DNA of 64,000 nucleotides from Nematopogon swammerdamellus (taxonomy: Eukaryota > Arthropoda > Insecta > Lepidoptera > Adelidae), in the NCBI GenBank assembly GCA_946902875.1, contig OX336336.1, positions 28,723,558 through 28,787,557 on the forward strand. Direction: 5' to 3'. A program made the translations under genes and the position numbers. The notes under the pieces are model-generated. The model saw only the letters and a list, made by a program, of their open reading frames with translations, had not been told where the DNA came from and searched no databases. Shown here in pieces: positions 63,931 through 64,000 of this stretch (positions within the stretch are counted from its first letter, which is position 1; each line of letters begins with the position of its first letter).

Positions 63931-64000
63931 TTTGTTACTTACTTTCTTCGAAAAGGTTTATCCTCTTCCTGAACACATCTCGGCCTTCGGCCTCGCCCAT
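63905..64000. repeat. Minisatellite inversion point
   Basis: After ctcgaagaaagtaacttctt the unit is read in the opposite direction (gttacttactttcttcgaaa, then ctcggccttcggcctcgccc) to the window end. Confidence 0.85.

Noticed and set aside
62988..64000. Signal-peptide exon of gene B inside the window
   Set aside because: No hydrophobic start with a phase-1 donor was seen; the region is a tRNA-like relic and minisatellite.

Overview
The window is animal nuclear DNA, almost certainly from a moth or butterfly (Lepidoptera). It is AT-rich and intron-rich and carries dozens of copies of dispersed repeat families that I associate with lepidopteran genomes: poly(A)-tailed SINEs, a family ending in GCGAGTTCGACTCGCACTTGGCC-type sequence, elements with a gcccgcggcttcgctcgcg signature, and 5'-truncated non-LTR retrotransposons. 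No species can be named from the sequence alone. Most short open frames in the window are accidental or belong to repeats.

Three host genes can be assembled exon by exon, all on the minus strand. Gene B (62987 down to 51724; its first exon is outside the window) and gene A (44477 down to 37058, coding region complete, 240 residues) are tandem paralogs. They encode small secreted proteins of the TULIP lipid-binding type, resembling mite group-7 allergen-like and JHBP/takeout proteins. Four internal or terminal coding exons have exactly equal lengths in the two genes (131, 64, 118 and 195 nt), with the same intron phases. Gene C (22328 down to 334; last exon outside the window) is a secreted inosine-uridine preferring nucleoside hydrolase. 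It has a signal-peptide exon of only 56 coding bases and six further exons scattered over 22 kb.

Layout: 1-22.3 kb holds gene C and its repeat-filled introns, including a hexanucleotide array at 21.26-21.83 kb. The 22.3-37 kb stretch is an intergenic repeat region with a 1.3-kb fold-back element (27721-29040), a TTAA-flanked element (30633-32736) and a 3.7-kb unclassified block with eleven copies of a 65-bp repeat. Gene A occupies 37-44.5 kb and the spacer runs from 44.5 to 51.7 kb. Gene B occupies 51.7-63 kb; its introns contain a young LTR retrotransposon with identical LTRs (56126-59771) and a 173-bp-arm hairpin (61969-62338). The window ends in a 60-bp-unit minisatellite that turns back on itself.

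The most unusual items are a SINE family whose Pol III head embeds a 5S rRNA-like internal promoter between tRNA-like A and B boxes, head-module sharing between otherwise unrelated SINEs, the intronic hairpins and inverted SINE pair of gene B, and the unclassified 32.7-36.4 kb block with a possible core promoter. No biochemical pathway linking gene C with A and B is evident; all three products are predicted to be secreted. Splice sites were placed by hand from GT/AG signals, phase agreement and paralog alignment.
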